A stretch of 64,000 nt of DNA from Candidatus Obscuribacter sp. GTDB taxonomy: Bacteria > Cyanobacteriota > Vampirovibrionia > Obscuribacterales > Obscuribacteraceae. Location of the stretch: NCBI GenBank assembly GCA_021772095.1, contig JADYXR010000159.1, forward strand, positions 148,129 to 212,128. The letters are read 5' to 3'. Under the pieces are notes generated by a model that saw only the letters and a program-made list of their open reading frames with translations, searched no databases and was not told the origin of the DNA. The position numbers were made by a program, and so were the translations under genes. This document shows positions 9,560-19,452 of this stretch, piece by piece (within the stretch, counting starts at the first letter, position 1; the number at the start of each line of letters is the position of its first letter).

Positions 9560-9850
9560 ATGCCCGTTTTTGAACAACCAATGCGAAAGCTTTTGGGGTC
9601 GCTCTCACCAACGATCGACTGGCTCAGTGAAAAAGGCTCAGTAGACGTCGGATCGGTACCCGAAGATCATCTGGATGCTATCAAGCAATTAGAACGCATT
9701 GGAGTAGTGCATAAGCGAAACAACCGCTGCTACGAACTCCAAAAAATCAGATTGAAAAAGCTCATGGGCAACCTCGGCATGGAGAAGCTGGCTACTCCAG
9801 ATGCTCCGAATTTCCCAGAACCAGTAGCAGTTATCTCAGACCTGAACTAA
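9560..9850 (+). CDS. Small protein of unknown function, possibly winged-helix-like
   Basis: 96 residues from ATG 9560. An in-frame ATG at 9554 lies only 3 bases after the AAGGAG box, whereas 9560 is 9 bases away, so 9560 is the likelier start. The sequence is predicted mainly helical, with HLDAIKQLERIGVVHKRNNR followed by a Leu/Lys-rich helix and a Pro-rich tail. A helix pair with a short turn in 'LERIGVV.KRNNRCYEL' resembles small winged-helix/ArsR-type domains, but the match is weak. No signal peptide or membrane segment. It precedes mutS2 by 99 bp; a function linked to mutS2 is not implied. Confidence 0.6.
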   Translation: MPVFEQPMRKLLGSLSPTIDWLSEKGSVDVGSVPEDHLDAIKQLERIGVVHKRNNRCYELQKIRLKKLMGNLGMEKLATPDAPNFPEPVAVISDLN

Positions 9851-9867
9851 CTTTGTACGTTTGTTGT

Positions 9868-9897
9868 TTGTCTTGAATCAGCCTTTTCTTTTATACA
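9868..9897 (+). promoter_or_regulatory. Possible sigma-70 promoter of mutS2
   Basis: TTGTCT at 9868-9873 and TATACA at 9892-9897 are separated by 18 bp, about 50 bp before the mutS2 start. The spacing and hexamers fit a housekeeping promoter; identified by eye only. Confidence 0.4.
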
Positions 9898-9949
9898 GGC
9901 TTGCGTAGCTTCACGTCGAAGCCAGAAGAGCTCGCAGTCGGCGAGTCAT

Positions 9950-12379
9950 ATGGATCAGTTCTTCGATATTGATGGTAGATCGTTGCGTTCTCTGGAATGG
10001 GATCGCTTGCTTGGTTATTTGTCCGGCGAGGCGCGCTCAGAATGGGCGAAAGAACGTTGTCTCAAGCTTGCCGGCACAGACGACCGAGATGAAGTCGCGC
10101 GTCTGATTGAAGAAACCGATGAAGCGCTTTCGATGATCACTCATCGCGCCGCTTTGATGGCCGATGAAATCCCTGATGTCCGCGACATCTTGCGCACTGT
10201 GCGAGCACAGGCGCGATTACTTCCGATTGACTTGCTTGCTGTTCGAGAACTGCTGACGATAGCGAAGCAAGTCAAAAATTCTCTGACGTTACTCGAAGAC
10301 GGCTCCTTTCCTCGTTTATACGAATACATTCCGCGTGTACATCCGATCGATGTTCTGCGCAAAGAAATCGAAAGATGCGTGGACGAACAGGGTGGTATCA
10401 AAGATGATGCTAGTTCTGAACTTCGGCATCTGCGCCGGAGCGTGCAAAAGCTGCACTCCGACATACGAAACGAACTATCGCGGCTGATCCATTCTTCAAC
10501 TGTTTCTAAAGCGCTGCTTGAAACAATTTATACGCAGCGCAACGGACGCTATGTTTTGCCGGTCGATGTTTCTAAACGAAGCACCGTGGATGGTATCGTG
10601 CACGATTCGTCGCAATCCGGTCTAACGGTTTATCTAGAGCCGATGTCGGTGGTTGAACCGACCAATAGAATTAGAATCAAAGAAGGCGAAGTCGAGCGCG
10701 AGATCGAAAGAATTACAGCGGAATTGAGCCGTCTTTGTTTCGAACATATTGACGCTTTGGTGGAAACATTCGAGACTCTAACCGACCTTGATATGATTCT
10801 CGCCCGTGCCCGTCTGGCTTTCAAATACAAAGGCGTTAAACCGGAGTTGAGTGAGGACGATAGTTTTGTCCTCATACAAGCATCGCATCCATTATTGTTA
10901 TTGCAAAAAGAAAAAGCGGTTGTTTCCAACGATGTGAAATTGGGCGGTGATGAACGCACTCTTGTCATCACAGGACCGAACACAGGCGGCAAGACGGTGC
11001 TGTTGAAACAGCTCGGTCTGGTGGCGCTGATGGTGCGTGCTGGTTTATTGATCCCTGCTAAAATCGGATCGAAAGTTCCGTTGTTTAAACGAGTTTGGGC
11101 TGACATCGGAGACGAGCAATCACTGACACAGAGCTTATCTACGTTCTCTTCGCACATGCAGAACATCGTCGAAGTAGTTTCGACTGCCGATCGAAAAGTT
11201 TTGATTTTACTTGATGAAATCGGAGTGGGCACAGACCCGAAAGAGGGTGCTGCACTGGCAAGAGCTGTGCTGGAGCATTTGAACAAATCAGGCGCGATCA
11301 CAGTGACGACGACTCACTACGGAGAGTTGAAATTGCTTGCTTACTCTGAGCCTGGTTTCGTAAATGGCAGTCTGGAGTTCGATGAAACCAATCTGCAACC
11401 TACATATAAGTTGCGTCTCGGCGTGGCAGGTAGTTCCAAAGGTACGGCGATTGCGCTGCGGCTTGGCCTCGATCGTGATGTAGTGGAACGCGCGCATCAG
11501 CTGTTGGCAGGGCGTGAGGAAGAAATCAGTCAAGCGATGGCGGAGTTGGAGCGGCGGACTCAACTGGTTGGCGATCGCGAAAAATCTTTGACCAATGCCG
11601 AACAAGCGCTTGCCGGAAAAGAAAAATCATTTGATGAAACGTCCAACCAGTTGCTTCAAGAAATTGAGGCGAAACGTTCTGAATACGCCTCGCAGTTGAA
11701 TCAACAGTTTAATGCAGCACTGGGTGACATTAAGAATTTGACTAAAGAGTTGCAGGCGACGCCGAGTTTGAAACACGCCCAGGAAGCCAGGGAGAAGATC
11801 GAGTCGATCAAAAATGATCTGGGTTGGATGAAAGCGCCTTCGCATTCAAAGTCATCTAATAAGGATGATGCGCATGTTCCAATCAGCGAAGGGCAACAGG
11901 TCAAAGTTTTGTCGCTCAATCAAGTCGGCATCGTTGAATCGCTTGTCGGAGGCGACAGCGACAAGCGTCAGGCGACTGTTCGGCTGGGCAACATGCGAGT
12001 CAAAGTCGCTCTCGATGAGCTGCAACCGTTCAGTAAGACTGCGCAGAAGAAAGCGCATTATAAACAGCATCAGTCCACTGCCAAAATTAGCGAACGCGTT
12101 CGCCCCAGTGAGAAGACGATGGATGCGTTTATTCGAACGTCATCGAATACGCTCGACTTGCGTGGCGAACGAGTTGACGCTGCTCTTGCCAAGTTGGACC
12201 GTTTCCTCGACACCTTGAGCGTTGAAGGCATCAGTCCGGCGATGATTATTCATGGACACGGCACGGGTGCCGTTAAGAGCGCGTCGCGTGAGTTTCTGTC
12301 CACCTGTCGGTACATCGCAGGATTCCGTCCCGGTGAACTGTATGAAGGCGGCGACGGTGTCACTATCGTGACGATCTGA
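9950..12379 (+). CDS. mutS2: Endonuclease/ATPase MutS2
   Basis: 809 residues, normal for MutS2. It has the MutS core and clamp (about 1-320), an ABC-type ATPase domain with Walker A ITGPNTGGKTVLLKQ (about 344) and Walker B LILLDEIGVGTDP, a long coiled-coil (about 515-630) and a C-terminal Smr nuclease domain (about 735-809) with LDLRGERVDAAL and HGHGTGAVK. MutS2 does not act in mismatch repair: it suppresses homologous recombination and rescues collided ribosomes in characterised species. ATG 9950 has no clear SD. It is transcribed alone. Confidence 0.95.
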   Translation: MDQFFDIDGRSLRSLEWDRLLGYLSGEARSEWAKERCLKLAGTDDRDEVARLIEETDEALSMITHRAALMADEIPDVRDILRTVRAQARLLPIDLLAVRELLTIAKQVKNSLTLLEDGSFPRLYEYIPRVHPIDVLRKEIERCVDEQGGIKDDASSELRHLRRSVQKLHSDIRNELSRLIHSSTVSKALLETIYTQRNGRYVLPVDVSKRSTVDGIVHDSSQSGLTVYLEPMSVVEPTNRIRIKEGEVEREIERITAELSRLCFEHIDALVETFETLTDLDMILARARLAFKYKGVKPELSEDDSFVLIQASHPLLLLQKEKAVVSNDVKLGGDERTLVITGPNTGGKTVLLKQLGLVALMVRAGLLIPAKIGSKVPLFKRVWADIGDEQSLTQSLSTFSSHMQNIVEVVSTADRKVLILLDEIGVGTDPKEGAALARAVLEHLNKSGAITVTTTHYGELKLLAYSEPGFVNGSLEFDETNLQPTYKLRLGVAGSSKGTAIALRLGLDRDVVERAHQLLAGREEEISQAMAELERRTQLVGDREKSLTNAEQALAGKEKSFDETSNQLLQEIEAKRSEYASQLNQQFNAALGDIKNLTKELQATPSLKHAQEAREKIESIKNDLGWMKAPSHSKSSNKDDAHVPISEGQQVKVLSLNQVGIVESLVGGDSDKRQATVRLGNMRVKVALDELQPFSKTAQKKAHYKQHQSTAKISERVRPSEKTMDAFIRTSSNTLDLRGERVDAALAKLDRFLDTLSVEGISPAMIIHGHGTGAVKSASREFLSTCRYIAGFRPGELYEGGDGVTIVTI

Positions 12380-12709
12380 TCGTTGCTTGTCTTCTTTCCG
12401 GAAAACTCGTCAGAAAAAATGCCGGAAATTCTGACAAATTTACCTGATCGCTATCTGCCGTATCCAGACTTTTGGGACCAGAATCTTGATCGCCGGAAAA
12501 CCTTTTGCGTTCAGGCTTGTCCAAAAATTTTGCAGCGCGTATAGACATCTTGAACAGCTCATCGGAATGCCCGAAAGGTTAAAACAGTGCCTCTTGACAG
12601 CCTTGATACGTAGTTTCCCCATCTACAAATCAGGGCATGTTAAATAAGCTGGGCACACGATGGGATTAGTGTCAGTAATTCTGCGTTTTTTTTGGTGAGG
12701 TTTCAGGCG
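12380..12709. other. Leader region of the first giant gene, with hairpin
   Basis: 330 bp between mutS2 and the giant gene. GTCAGAA (12409-12415) and TTCTGAC (12429-12435) form a perfect 7-bp stem just after mutS2, perhaps a weak terminator without a T-tract. The shared promoter lies at 12517-12545, leaving an untranslated leader of about 155 nt. No ORF. Confidence 0.5.
12517..12545 (+). promoter_or_regulatory. Promoter of giant gene 1 (shared TTGTCC-17-TATAGA element)
   Basis: TTGTCC (12517-12522), 17-bp spacer, TATAGA (12540-12545). The block TGTCCAA ... GTATAGA is found again, with spacers of 17-18 bp, before the two downstream paralogs (19368-19397 and 23076-23104). Threefold recurrence before related genes makes this much more credible than a single match. 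Confidence 0.6.
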
Positions 12710-15700
12710 ATGGTAGATAAACCGGCAGCAGGCGACGATAAGAAGGTCGCTGCACCAGCAGCAACGGATCAGGCGGCTACAACTCCAGAACAACCTGGTA
12801 ATGAGTCGTTGTTTGATAAGATCATGCGCGAGGATAAGCCCGCGGCCGCAGCCGAAAAGCCGGCTGGTGGCGACAAAGCTGCCGAAGAGAAAGTTGCTGC
12901 TGAGAAGGCTGCCGCTGAGAAAGCTGCTGCTGAGAAGGCCGCTGCCGAGAAGGCTGCTGCTGAAAAAGCCGCTGCTGAGAAGGCCGCTGCCGAGAAGGCT
13001 GCTGCCGAAAAAGCGGCTGCTGAAACACCGGACAGCATATTCTTCGAAGAACCATCTGATCCATCAGCTGTAGTGGACACACCAGTGCCGCCCGCAGCCG
13101 GAGCTGACAAAGCCGTACCGCCTGCAGCCGCGAATCCGGAAGCGCCTGTCGACGCAACTGTTCCGCCAGCAGCCGACAAAGCTGTTCCACCAGCAGCCGC
13201 AACTGACCAGGCTGTGCCTCCAGCTGGAGCTGACCAAACCGTGGTCGCCAAAGATGCACTCGCTGACGTCGTAAAACCAGAATTTAAAGCAACCGTCGAT
13301 GACAAAATCGAGAAGCTCAAAACTCACATCAATAATGGTGCCAGTTTACTTGCCGAAGGCAAAGTCGATGAAACAGTCAAAGCTTATAGAGCTGCTGCCG
13401 ATTTGGTTTCGCCTGAAGAGCAGAAATTATTTTTACAAGAACAAACTAGAGTTGGCGAGCTGATCAAAGCCGAGAGGCTCAAGCCGACCGAACAACAAGA
13501 TGCCAAAAAACTCGAAGAGATGAAAACTCTCGAACTCAATTTGCGCACGCTCGGTCGCGTCGATATTTTCACAGAAACCAATGCTGGTTTGATCTATACG
13601 CAAACCGGTGACCTGGCTAAAGCAGGCGAAGCGTTTGCCAATGCGTTCAAGAACGAAAAGGCTATGGTCGATGAGAAATTGCTGCCGGATCTTTACCTAT
13701 CAAAGGATCCTAACCTTGGCGCGCGGATTGCTGAAATCAGCAAGAACACCGGCGTTGACGTGAAGAAATTGATGGCGACTTCTGTTGAAAGCGCCGGACT
13801 CGATCCGAAGCTCGTTGGTCTCGATACAGGTCGTGGACCACCTGTCCCGGACACAATAGTGGTACCGGACAAAGCGACAGCAGAACGAGCCGGATTCGAG
13901 CAGGGACCTCCTGCCCCTGGAGCCGACAAGGCTCAACCTGTGGCGGCACCGGACAAACCAGCACCAGCTGTTGCTGTATCTGACAAAGCACCACCTGCGG
14001 TGGGAGCTGATCAGCCACCAGTAGTGGTACCAGGCGACAAAGCAGTATTAGCCGCACCAGTAGTTGGAGACGCCAAAGCGGCACCAGAAAAAGCAATTGA
14101 AGCAGCCGTAGTCTTCTCTCCGACAGACAAAGCTGGAAGAACTCCACTAGAGCGTGTTGGTTTCTACCTAGATCAAGCCAACGAAAAGCAAACGCTGACA
14201 GCGGAGATGCGCAAAGAAATCGAAGCGGCGATTGCTGATGCGGACAAAGGAATTTCGCCTAAACTGCAAGTCCTAGAGAAGCGTGAAGCAGAACTCCGGA
14301 TCAACCGTGGCAAGCTTCTTGAGGCACCAGTTTCAGGTACGACGGAAAAACTTGGTGACGCAGTATCGAGAGTAGACAGCGTTATTCTCGGAACTTTTGA
14401 AGAGCAAGTTAAAGATGGCAACACTTTTGTCGTTCAAACCAAAGCTGGTTTAATCGACAAACTGAATCCTCCTGCCGATTACAAAATGTCGGAGGAGATC
14501 AAAGCTGCGGTGCCGCCGGCTGAATACAAGCCATCCACAGCGAAGCCAGCTGATTCCAAACTTTCGGATGCAGACTACAGAACCGAATCCTTTAGAAATG
14601 ATTTGCGCTCCCAGGAATACCGACGCGGCGTTCGCTCGATGTACACCGCGCTCGACGAGTCCATGAGCGAAGCGGCTTACAAAGACACGCTCGGCAAATT
14701 GAAGAGCGTTCTTCCAGCTGACAGCAAAGCATTGGTCGACGCTCTGACCGAGCGCGACAAAGCGACAACGGAAATCAGGCCGGTTCAATTCGAATTGAAT
14801 ATGACCGTCGCCAGAATTCCAGCTGAGAAAAATCAATCAGCGATGGCTCGTGCCATGTACGGTGACGTGCTCAGCACAGCGAATGAACCTGATAACGCGA
14901 AGAAATACTTCAGCGAAGCGTATGCCTGGAATCAACTGCCTGCGCAAACTGAAGAGTTCCGCACCATGGCTATGATGGCAGGTGCAAATCCGACCGATCT
15001 GCTTGATGCTGCCGTAAAACAAAACGAGAATCGTGGTGGTGCTAAGCACGGAAAAGCTCTTGAAGTCGAGAACTTACTGCAGGAAGCCAATTTGATCTAT
15101 GCGTCGGCTACTGCAGATCGGAAAGCCGATGTGGCAAACAAGCTCACAGGTTCTATTGAAAAACTTCAAAAAATGTCAGATACGGAAGCCTCTCAAGTTG
15201 AGGCCCGCTCCCAGGCTTTGCTTTCTGGCTATGAAAAGGCACTGCCTGCCGACGAGAAATCGAAGACCGAATTAAAGGGACTCGAACGAAAAATGGATGC
15301 TGCTGAAGCTTCATTCACTGATCCTGAAAAAGCGTTGGTGGAAGCCTCTCTTGACCCGACAACCTCGCCGGAAGATCGGGCCAGGGCGATAGAAGAATTG
15401 AAAAAAACTCAAGGACAATGGGTCACCGATCTGGATAGCTACAAAGAGATCCTTGGTGATAAAGGTCAGGCGTATACCGAAGTTAAAGCGAAAATCACTC
15501 TACACATGGTGGACGTCAGTAAGAGCACTGAGAACTTGTTCTATTCCAGAGCAATTCAAGCAAACATGCTCAATGAGACCGGCAATAAAGATGGTGCCAA
15601 AGCTAAATTGACCGAAGCTTTTGGATCCGTTCCAGCCGGCATGCGCGCCAAACTTTTGGAAACTCGTCCGAAAGTGGTCGAACTCAGCAACGGCATCGGC

Positions 15701-18700
15701 GTGGATATCAAGGCTATGCAGGCGCTCCCTGAACCGACGCGGGCTCCGCTCGAAGCGGCAAAACCACCGGCGGTGCCAGCCGCTGCAGTCGACGGACAAC
15801 CACCAGCTGCCGGTGCTGACAAACAGCCACCAGCTGCAGTGGCTGAAAAACCAGCCGGCGCCGATCAACCGCCAGCAGGCCCGGAAAAAGTTGAAGCTGC
15901 TCCTGCCGCGGTCGAACAACCAGCAGGAACAGACATTCCAAAGGGACGCCAAGTTCCAGTTCCTGGAGCCGACAAGCGTTTCCTCCAATTGGATGATGCC
16001 GAACTCGACAAGAGAATTTCCGATAAAACCGGAAAGCTAGAGCAAGTCGAAGAAGTTAAGGACATGTACAAAGAGTTGATCAGACGCTATGAGTCTGATC
16101 TGACAAAGGCACAGTTCGCAGAATCAGTTCCTGCGATGAAGCTGATCTCCGATGCTCTCAAGGCTGGAAAAGATCTGTCCGGACCGCCGGAAAAGCGCGT
16201 CGTCGGCACAGAAGAGCTGTCGCCGGAAATGCGCTGGAATTTCCACCGTGCGGTTTTCGCCGACATGGAAACCATCAACAATCAGATCCGCATTCGTCAG
16301 GAGTACTCTCAATTCCTCAAGGGATCGGAGCAATTCGCAGATGCCGCCAAGATGGGCGAAGAAGCTCGCGAATATGCCGAGCGGCTGATGAAGGACTTCG
16401 ACGTCGATGGCAAGCCAGTTAAAGTTATCGATTTGATGCAACAAGAAGCAGACAAATTGGTCACCGATCAGGGCGTGATTCTCGACCCGTTGAAACGTCA
16501 GGGGATGGACAAGGCCAGCTGGATTCTGATTGGCACCAACCTCGACAACGGCGCATTGAAAACGCCGATCAACACCAACAAATTCTTGGCTCAGTTGTAC
16601 CTGGGTACCGAGATTATTCCTAAGCTCAATGCCGATGGAAAGGTCGTCGGCATCCAAGATATCCAGTTCGGAAAATCTAGTGCATTCAAACCGCAATTGG
16701 CTCTTGAAGCATCTAACCGCGCCCTGGATTACACCAGACAGATTCTCAAATTAGACCCTCTTGATGCCAAAACTGCTAAAGAGAATCCAGGTGTCGCCTC
16801 TTTGTTCGGTGTCCTGGCCGAAGTGGTCGAGAAGCCTGAGAATTACAAACTCTATGTTGGTAAGGAAGGTGAAACCTTCACCAATGAGAAGGGCGAAGTC
16901 CGTACACTGAAGGGCGGAGAGCTGGTCGGGAAGAACGACAAGGGCATTCCGATCTTGATTGAGGCTCACAGCGTTCAAAATCTGAAAAATCAGATTAAGA
17001 AAGACAGCACCATCGATAGTTTGATCACTAACGCGGTCTTAACAGTCGGTGTGGTATCAGCAATCAAATTGACGCGCAACCCGAAAGTCGCGGAATTCTT
17101 CGAAAAGGGACTGGGCAAATACGGTTCGCACGCAGGTGTGGTAGCCAGAGTAGCCACCTACTCAGGTATCGCGACCGCCGGCGTCATGGGTCGTCACTAC
17201 GGCTACAAGGCCATGACCGGTGTCGAGGAAAGCTGGACTGACAGTGCCGTTCACGTGGTTGGATCGGTTGCCGCAGCAGAAGTCGGTGGACGCCTGTCCG
17301 GACGTGGAAGTTTCATAACCGGTTCCACAGCCGGTCCTCGTCAGTTCGCCAAATTCAATGAAACCGCATCAGCCGAATTCCTCAAGAAACAAGGCTACGA
17401 AACGACTGGTCAGGTCATGGACTTGCTCAAGTCGCAAGGCTTCATCAATGAAGCCAAACAGTTTGTCGGTATGCCTAGAGGCACCAAACTGTTAGCCGAA
17501 GGCGGAGCCATGGAAGGCAAGGTTTTGGAAGCCCTGCAGAAGGCCGAATTGCGCGGTGCCCGCATGGGCTCAGTTGCCGAAGCGATCATGAAGGATGCAA
17601 AAATGTCGAGCGGCGTCAAGCCGGATCTGTTGGCAGCTCGCGTCGCCAAAGCCGACGCTGGTGGTCTCCAGACCGTCGACGATTTGCAACGCTTGATCGA
17701 AGCCGATCAAAAAGCGCTCCAAGACCTTGCCAAACACACCGAAAGTGCCGGTGAGAAGATTAAGGTAGCCGATGCGGTGGCCGGACATCCTGATGCAGCG
17801 GCCTTGCTTGCGACAGCAGAGAAATACGGTCTGAAAGACATAGGCGCAGTCAAATCTCTGGCTGCCACTACAGAGAAGATTGGATTCGATAAAGTCTTCC
17901 CTAAATTGGCAGAAATGAAATCAGCCAACATCATAACCGGCACCACCAAGTTGACCGATGCTGTAGCCATGGGCACACACGCACTGGAAGGACCTGGCTT
18001 GCAGCGCATGCTCAACATGGTTCCAGCCGGAGAACGCGCTGGTTTGCTGACCGAAAAAGCATTGAAGGAAGTGATGGCGGCTTCGCCTATCACCGGTCAA
18101 CGCAGTGTGATCTCGAGATTGCGAGACGGTGTCGGCACAGTGAAGAGCGGTTTCAACACGGTCACGACCAGAGAAGGTTGGAACACTATGCGCACCGCCG
18201 CTGGTGACGTGCTCTCTCCTCTGGGGACGAAGAATTTCTACACGCAAACCATACCTGGCGCGGCCAAAGATGGAATTGTTTTTGGTGCTACCAAACTCAA
18301 CGACGCCAGAAAAGTGGTCACCGGACGCCTCGAGTTTCGCTCGATCGATCCATCCAAAGCTACTCCTGAAGCCCTTTCCAGAGCTCGTTTCTCAAGCGGC
18401 TTCTACGGTGGCTTGGGTGCAGCCGGCACATACAACACGGTTGTTAAACCATATGATATGACCGGTCAAGTTTTTGGTGTCACGCTTCCTCAGTACGGCG
18501 GAGACGGCAAACCACACGCCATCTTCACTAACCCGCAAGGCGAAGACATGAAGTGGATGGAAGCTCTGAGAGAGTCTCACTTCCCAACCATCACAGGCAT
18601 CGATCAAGAAAAACTGCCATGGTACGCAAAAACCTTCGTTGTGCCTCTGGCAGAGGCCGCTCTTGGAACACCGGGTCAAGCCTTGTTCGGTTCCGTCTTC

Positions 18701-19216
18701 CTCAAACCAGGCGCGATCTATAAGCCTGTCTGGTCCAATCCGGAAGCTGGTCCGTTCAAGAAATCGATGCAGTCGTTCTTCCCGTTGTCTCCAACCAGAT
18801 GGAACAACTGGAATGCCGGAGCCTTCTCCTCACCGACAATGGCAACGGGCGGCATATTCGCAGGCTCGATGCTGCCTGCCACCATAGACGGTGCCGGACC
18901 AAGACTGGGCGTCAACAAGTACAAAGAGATGCTGAGAAATGCACAGGGCGACATCACGAACAAAGAGCTGCCAAAACAGCGCACCAATCTAGATGATCTG
19001 CAGTTGCCGCCGGCTGCCGAGATGAAGCCTCAGGAAGTTCAACCTGCTCCTGTTGAGCAAGTTAAACCAGCCGTCGTCCCACCGGCAGACGCCACAAAAC
19101 CAGCGGGCGCCTATCTGGAAGAAAGAGGAGTGGCACCGAAGAAGCCGGTCGTGGCTCCTAGAACAGGCGACAAGCCTCTGCAGGAAGAGCCACCTCCTCC
19201 AGGGTCCGGTCTGTGA
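12710..19216 (+). CDS. Giant multi-linker protein with TolA-like helix (giant 1)
   Basis: 2168 residues from ATG 12710, which has GGTGAGG nine bases upstream (the frame is also open from TTG 12692). I recognise no catalytic family. Layout: disordered Ala/Pro/Asp/Lys start; nine VAAEK/AAAEK pentapeptides (residues about 62-106); three Pro/Ala/'ADK/ADQ' linkers (about 118-184, 377-460, 1010-1080) separating helical, partly TPR-like stretches; a Gly/Ala-rich hydrophobic block (about 1433-1553); more helices; a C-terminal domain with conserved-looking Trp/Gly/Pro; and a Pro-rich tail. There is no signal peptide, so it is cytoplasmic or exported by another route. The hydrophobic block carries the same Gly/Ala repeat as the two downstream paralogs. 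Could be a scaffold, a surface or a membrane-inserting protein; function unknown. Confidence 0.8.
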   Translation: MVDKPAAGDDKKVAAPAATDQAATTPEQPGNESLFDKIMREDKPAAAAEKPAGGDKAAEEKVAAEKAAAEKAAAEKAAAEKAAAEKAAAEKAAAEKAAAEKAAAETPDSIFFEEPSDPSAVVDTPVPPAAGADKAVPPAAANPEAPVDATVPPAADKAVPPAAATDQAVPPAGADQTVVAKDALADVVKPEFKATVDDKIEKLKTHINNGASLLAEGKVDETVKAYRAAADLVSPEEQKLFLQEQTRVGELIKAERLKPTEQQDAKKLEEMKTLELNLRTLGRVDIFTETNAGLIYTQTGDLAKAGEAFANAFKNEKAMVDEKLLPDLYLSKDPNLGARIAEISKNTGVDVKKLMATSVESAGLDPKLVGLDTGRGPPVPDTIVVPDKATAERAGFEQGPPAPGADKAQPVAAPDKPAPAVAVSDKAPPAVGADQPPVVVPGDKAVLAAPVVGDAKAAPEKAIEAAVVFSPTDKAGRTPLERVGFYLDQANEKQTLTAEMRKEIEAAIADADKGISPKLQVLEKREAELRINRGKLLEAPVSGTTEKLGDAVSRVDSVILGTFEEQVKDGNTFVVQTKAGLIDKLNPPADYKMSEEIKAAVPPAEYKPSTAKPADSKLSDADYRTESFRNDLRSQEYRRGVRSMYTALDESMSEAAYKDTLGKLKSVLPADSKALVDALTERDKATTEIRPVQFELNMTVARIPAEKNQSAMARAMYGDVLSTANEPDNAKKYFSEAYAWNQLPAQTEEFRTMAMMAGANPTDLLDAAVKQNENRGGAKHGKALEVENLLQEANLIYASATADRKADVANKLTGSIEKLQKMSDTEASQVEARSQALLSGYEKALPADEKSKTELKGLERKMDAAEASFTDPEKALVEASLDPTTSPEDRARAIEELKKTQGQWVTDLDSYKEILGDKGQAYTEVKAKITLHMVDVSKSTENLFYSRAIQANMLNETGNKDGAKAKLTEAFGSVPAGMRAKLLETRPKVVELSNGIGVDIKAMQALPEPTRAPLEAAKPPAVPAAAVDGQPPAAGADKQPPAAVAEKPAGADQPPAGPEKVEAAPAAVEQPAGTDIPKGRQVPVPGADKRFLQLDDAELDKRISDKTGKLEQVEEVKDMYKELIRRYESDLTKAQFAESVPAMKLISDALKAGKDLSGPPEKRVVGTEELSPEMRWNFHRAVFADMETINNQIRIRQEYSQFLKGSEQFADAAKMGEEAREYAERLMKDFDVDGKPVKVIDLMQQEADKLVTDQGVILDPLKRQGMDKASWILIGTNLDNGALKTPINTNKFLAQLYLGTEIIPKLNADGKVVGIQDIQFGKSSAFKPQLALEASNRALDYTRQILKLDPLDAKTAKENPGVASLFGVLAEVVEKPENYKLYVGKEGETFTNEKGEVRTLKGGELVGKNDKGIPILIEAHSVQNLKNQIKKDSTIDSLITNAVLTVGVVSAIKLTRNPKVAEFFEKGLGKYGSHAGVVARVATYSGIATAGVMGRHYGYKAMTGVEESWTDSAVHVVGSVAAAEVGGRLSGRGSFITGSTAGPRQFAKFNETASAEFLKKQGYETTGQVMDLLKSQGFINEAKQFVGMPRGTKLLAEGGAMEGKVLEALQKAELRGARMGSVAEAIMKDAKMSSGVKPDLLAARVAKADAGGLQTVDDLQRLIEADQKALQDLAKHTESAGEKIKVADAVAGHPDAAALLATAEKYGLKDIGAVKSLAATTEKIGFDKVFPKLAEMKSANIITGTTKLTDAVAMGTHALEGPGLQRMLNMVPAGERAGLLTEKALKEVMAASPITGQRSVISRLRDGVGTVKSGFNTVTTREGWNTMRTAAGDVLSPLGTKNFYTQTIPGAAKDGIVFGATKLNDARKVVTGRLEFRSIDPSKATPEALSRARFSSGFYGGLGAAGTYNTVVKPYDMTGQVFGVTLPQYGGDGKPHAIFTNPQGEDMKWMEALRESHFPTITGIDQEKLPWYAKTFVVPLAEAALGTPGQALFGSVFLKPGAIYKPVWSNPEAGPFKKSMQSFFPLSPTRWNNWNAGAFSSPTMATGGIFAGSMLPATIDGAGPRLGVNKYKEMLRNAQGDITNKELPKQRTNLDDLQLPPAAEMKPQEVQPAPVEQVKPAVVPPADATKPAGAYLEERGVAPKKPVVAPRTGDKPLQEEPPPPGSGL
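12893..13027 (+). repeat. In-frame 15-bp repeat encoding AAAEK pentapeptides
   Basis: Nine tandem 15-bp units (GCxGCxGCxGAxAAx) encode VAAEK, seven AAAEK and AAAET. Third codon positions vary between units, so selection acts on the protein and not on a recent DNA expansion. The peptide should form a long alanine-rich helix, as in TolA domain II. Confidence 0.85.
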
Positions 19217-19244
19217 TAACGACCGAATCGCACACACAATCGTA

Positions 19245-19302
19245 GTTTAGTTCGCTAAACCACACCAGAAATAAGGCCCGGCGAAAGCTGGGCTTTTCTT
19301 TT
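19245..19302 (+). terminator. Rho-independent terminator after giant gene 1
   Basis: GCCCGGC (19276-19282), GAAA loop and GCTGGGC (19287-19293) are followed by TTTTCTTTT. A second perfect hairpin, GTTTAG-TTCG-CTAAAC at 19245-19260, lies just upstream. Together they are a convincing intrinsic terminator, so giant genes 1 and 2 are separate transcripts. Confidence 0.85.
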
Positions 19303-19367
19303 GATATTGCTGATATCGTCGGACTCGCGTCAGTGCTGCAATTTCGAGCTTTTTTTGCGGTCTAAAA

Positions 19368-19397
19368 ATGTCCAATTCCGGGCATGTAATGTATAGA
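19368..19397 (+). promoter_or_regulatory. Promoter of giant gene 2 (shared element)
   Basis: ATGTCC (19368-19373), 18-bp spacer, TATAGA (19392-19397). Between them GGGCATGTA matches GGGTATGTA in the element before giant gene 3, so similarity extends beyond the hexamers. Confidence 0.6.
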
Positions 19398-19452
19398 TTC
19401 TCCTACCCCAATCCCCGGCGAAAGCCATTACAATTTCTGAGGTCTCCCCGAA

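Noticed and set aside
10630..11301. 223-codon minus-strand ORF
   Set aside because: Antisense of the mutS2 ATPase domain; Ser/Arg-rich composition typical of shadow frames.
12893..13027. CRISPR or minisatellite in the 15-bp repeat
   Set aside because: No spacers; units are in frame and differ at third codon positions, so this is a protein repeat.
12769..13320. 183-codon Ala/Ser-rich ORF on the minus strand
   Set aside because: It is the antisense of the AAAEK and Pro/Ala-rich start of giant 1; codon bias there keeps other frames open. No SD, no family.
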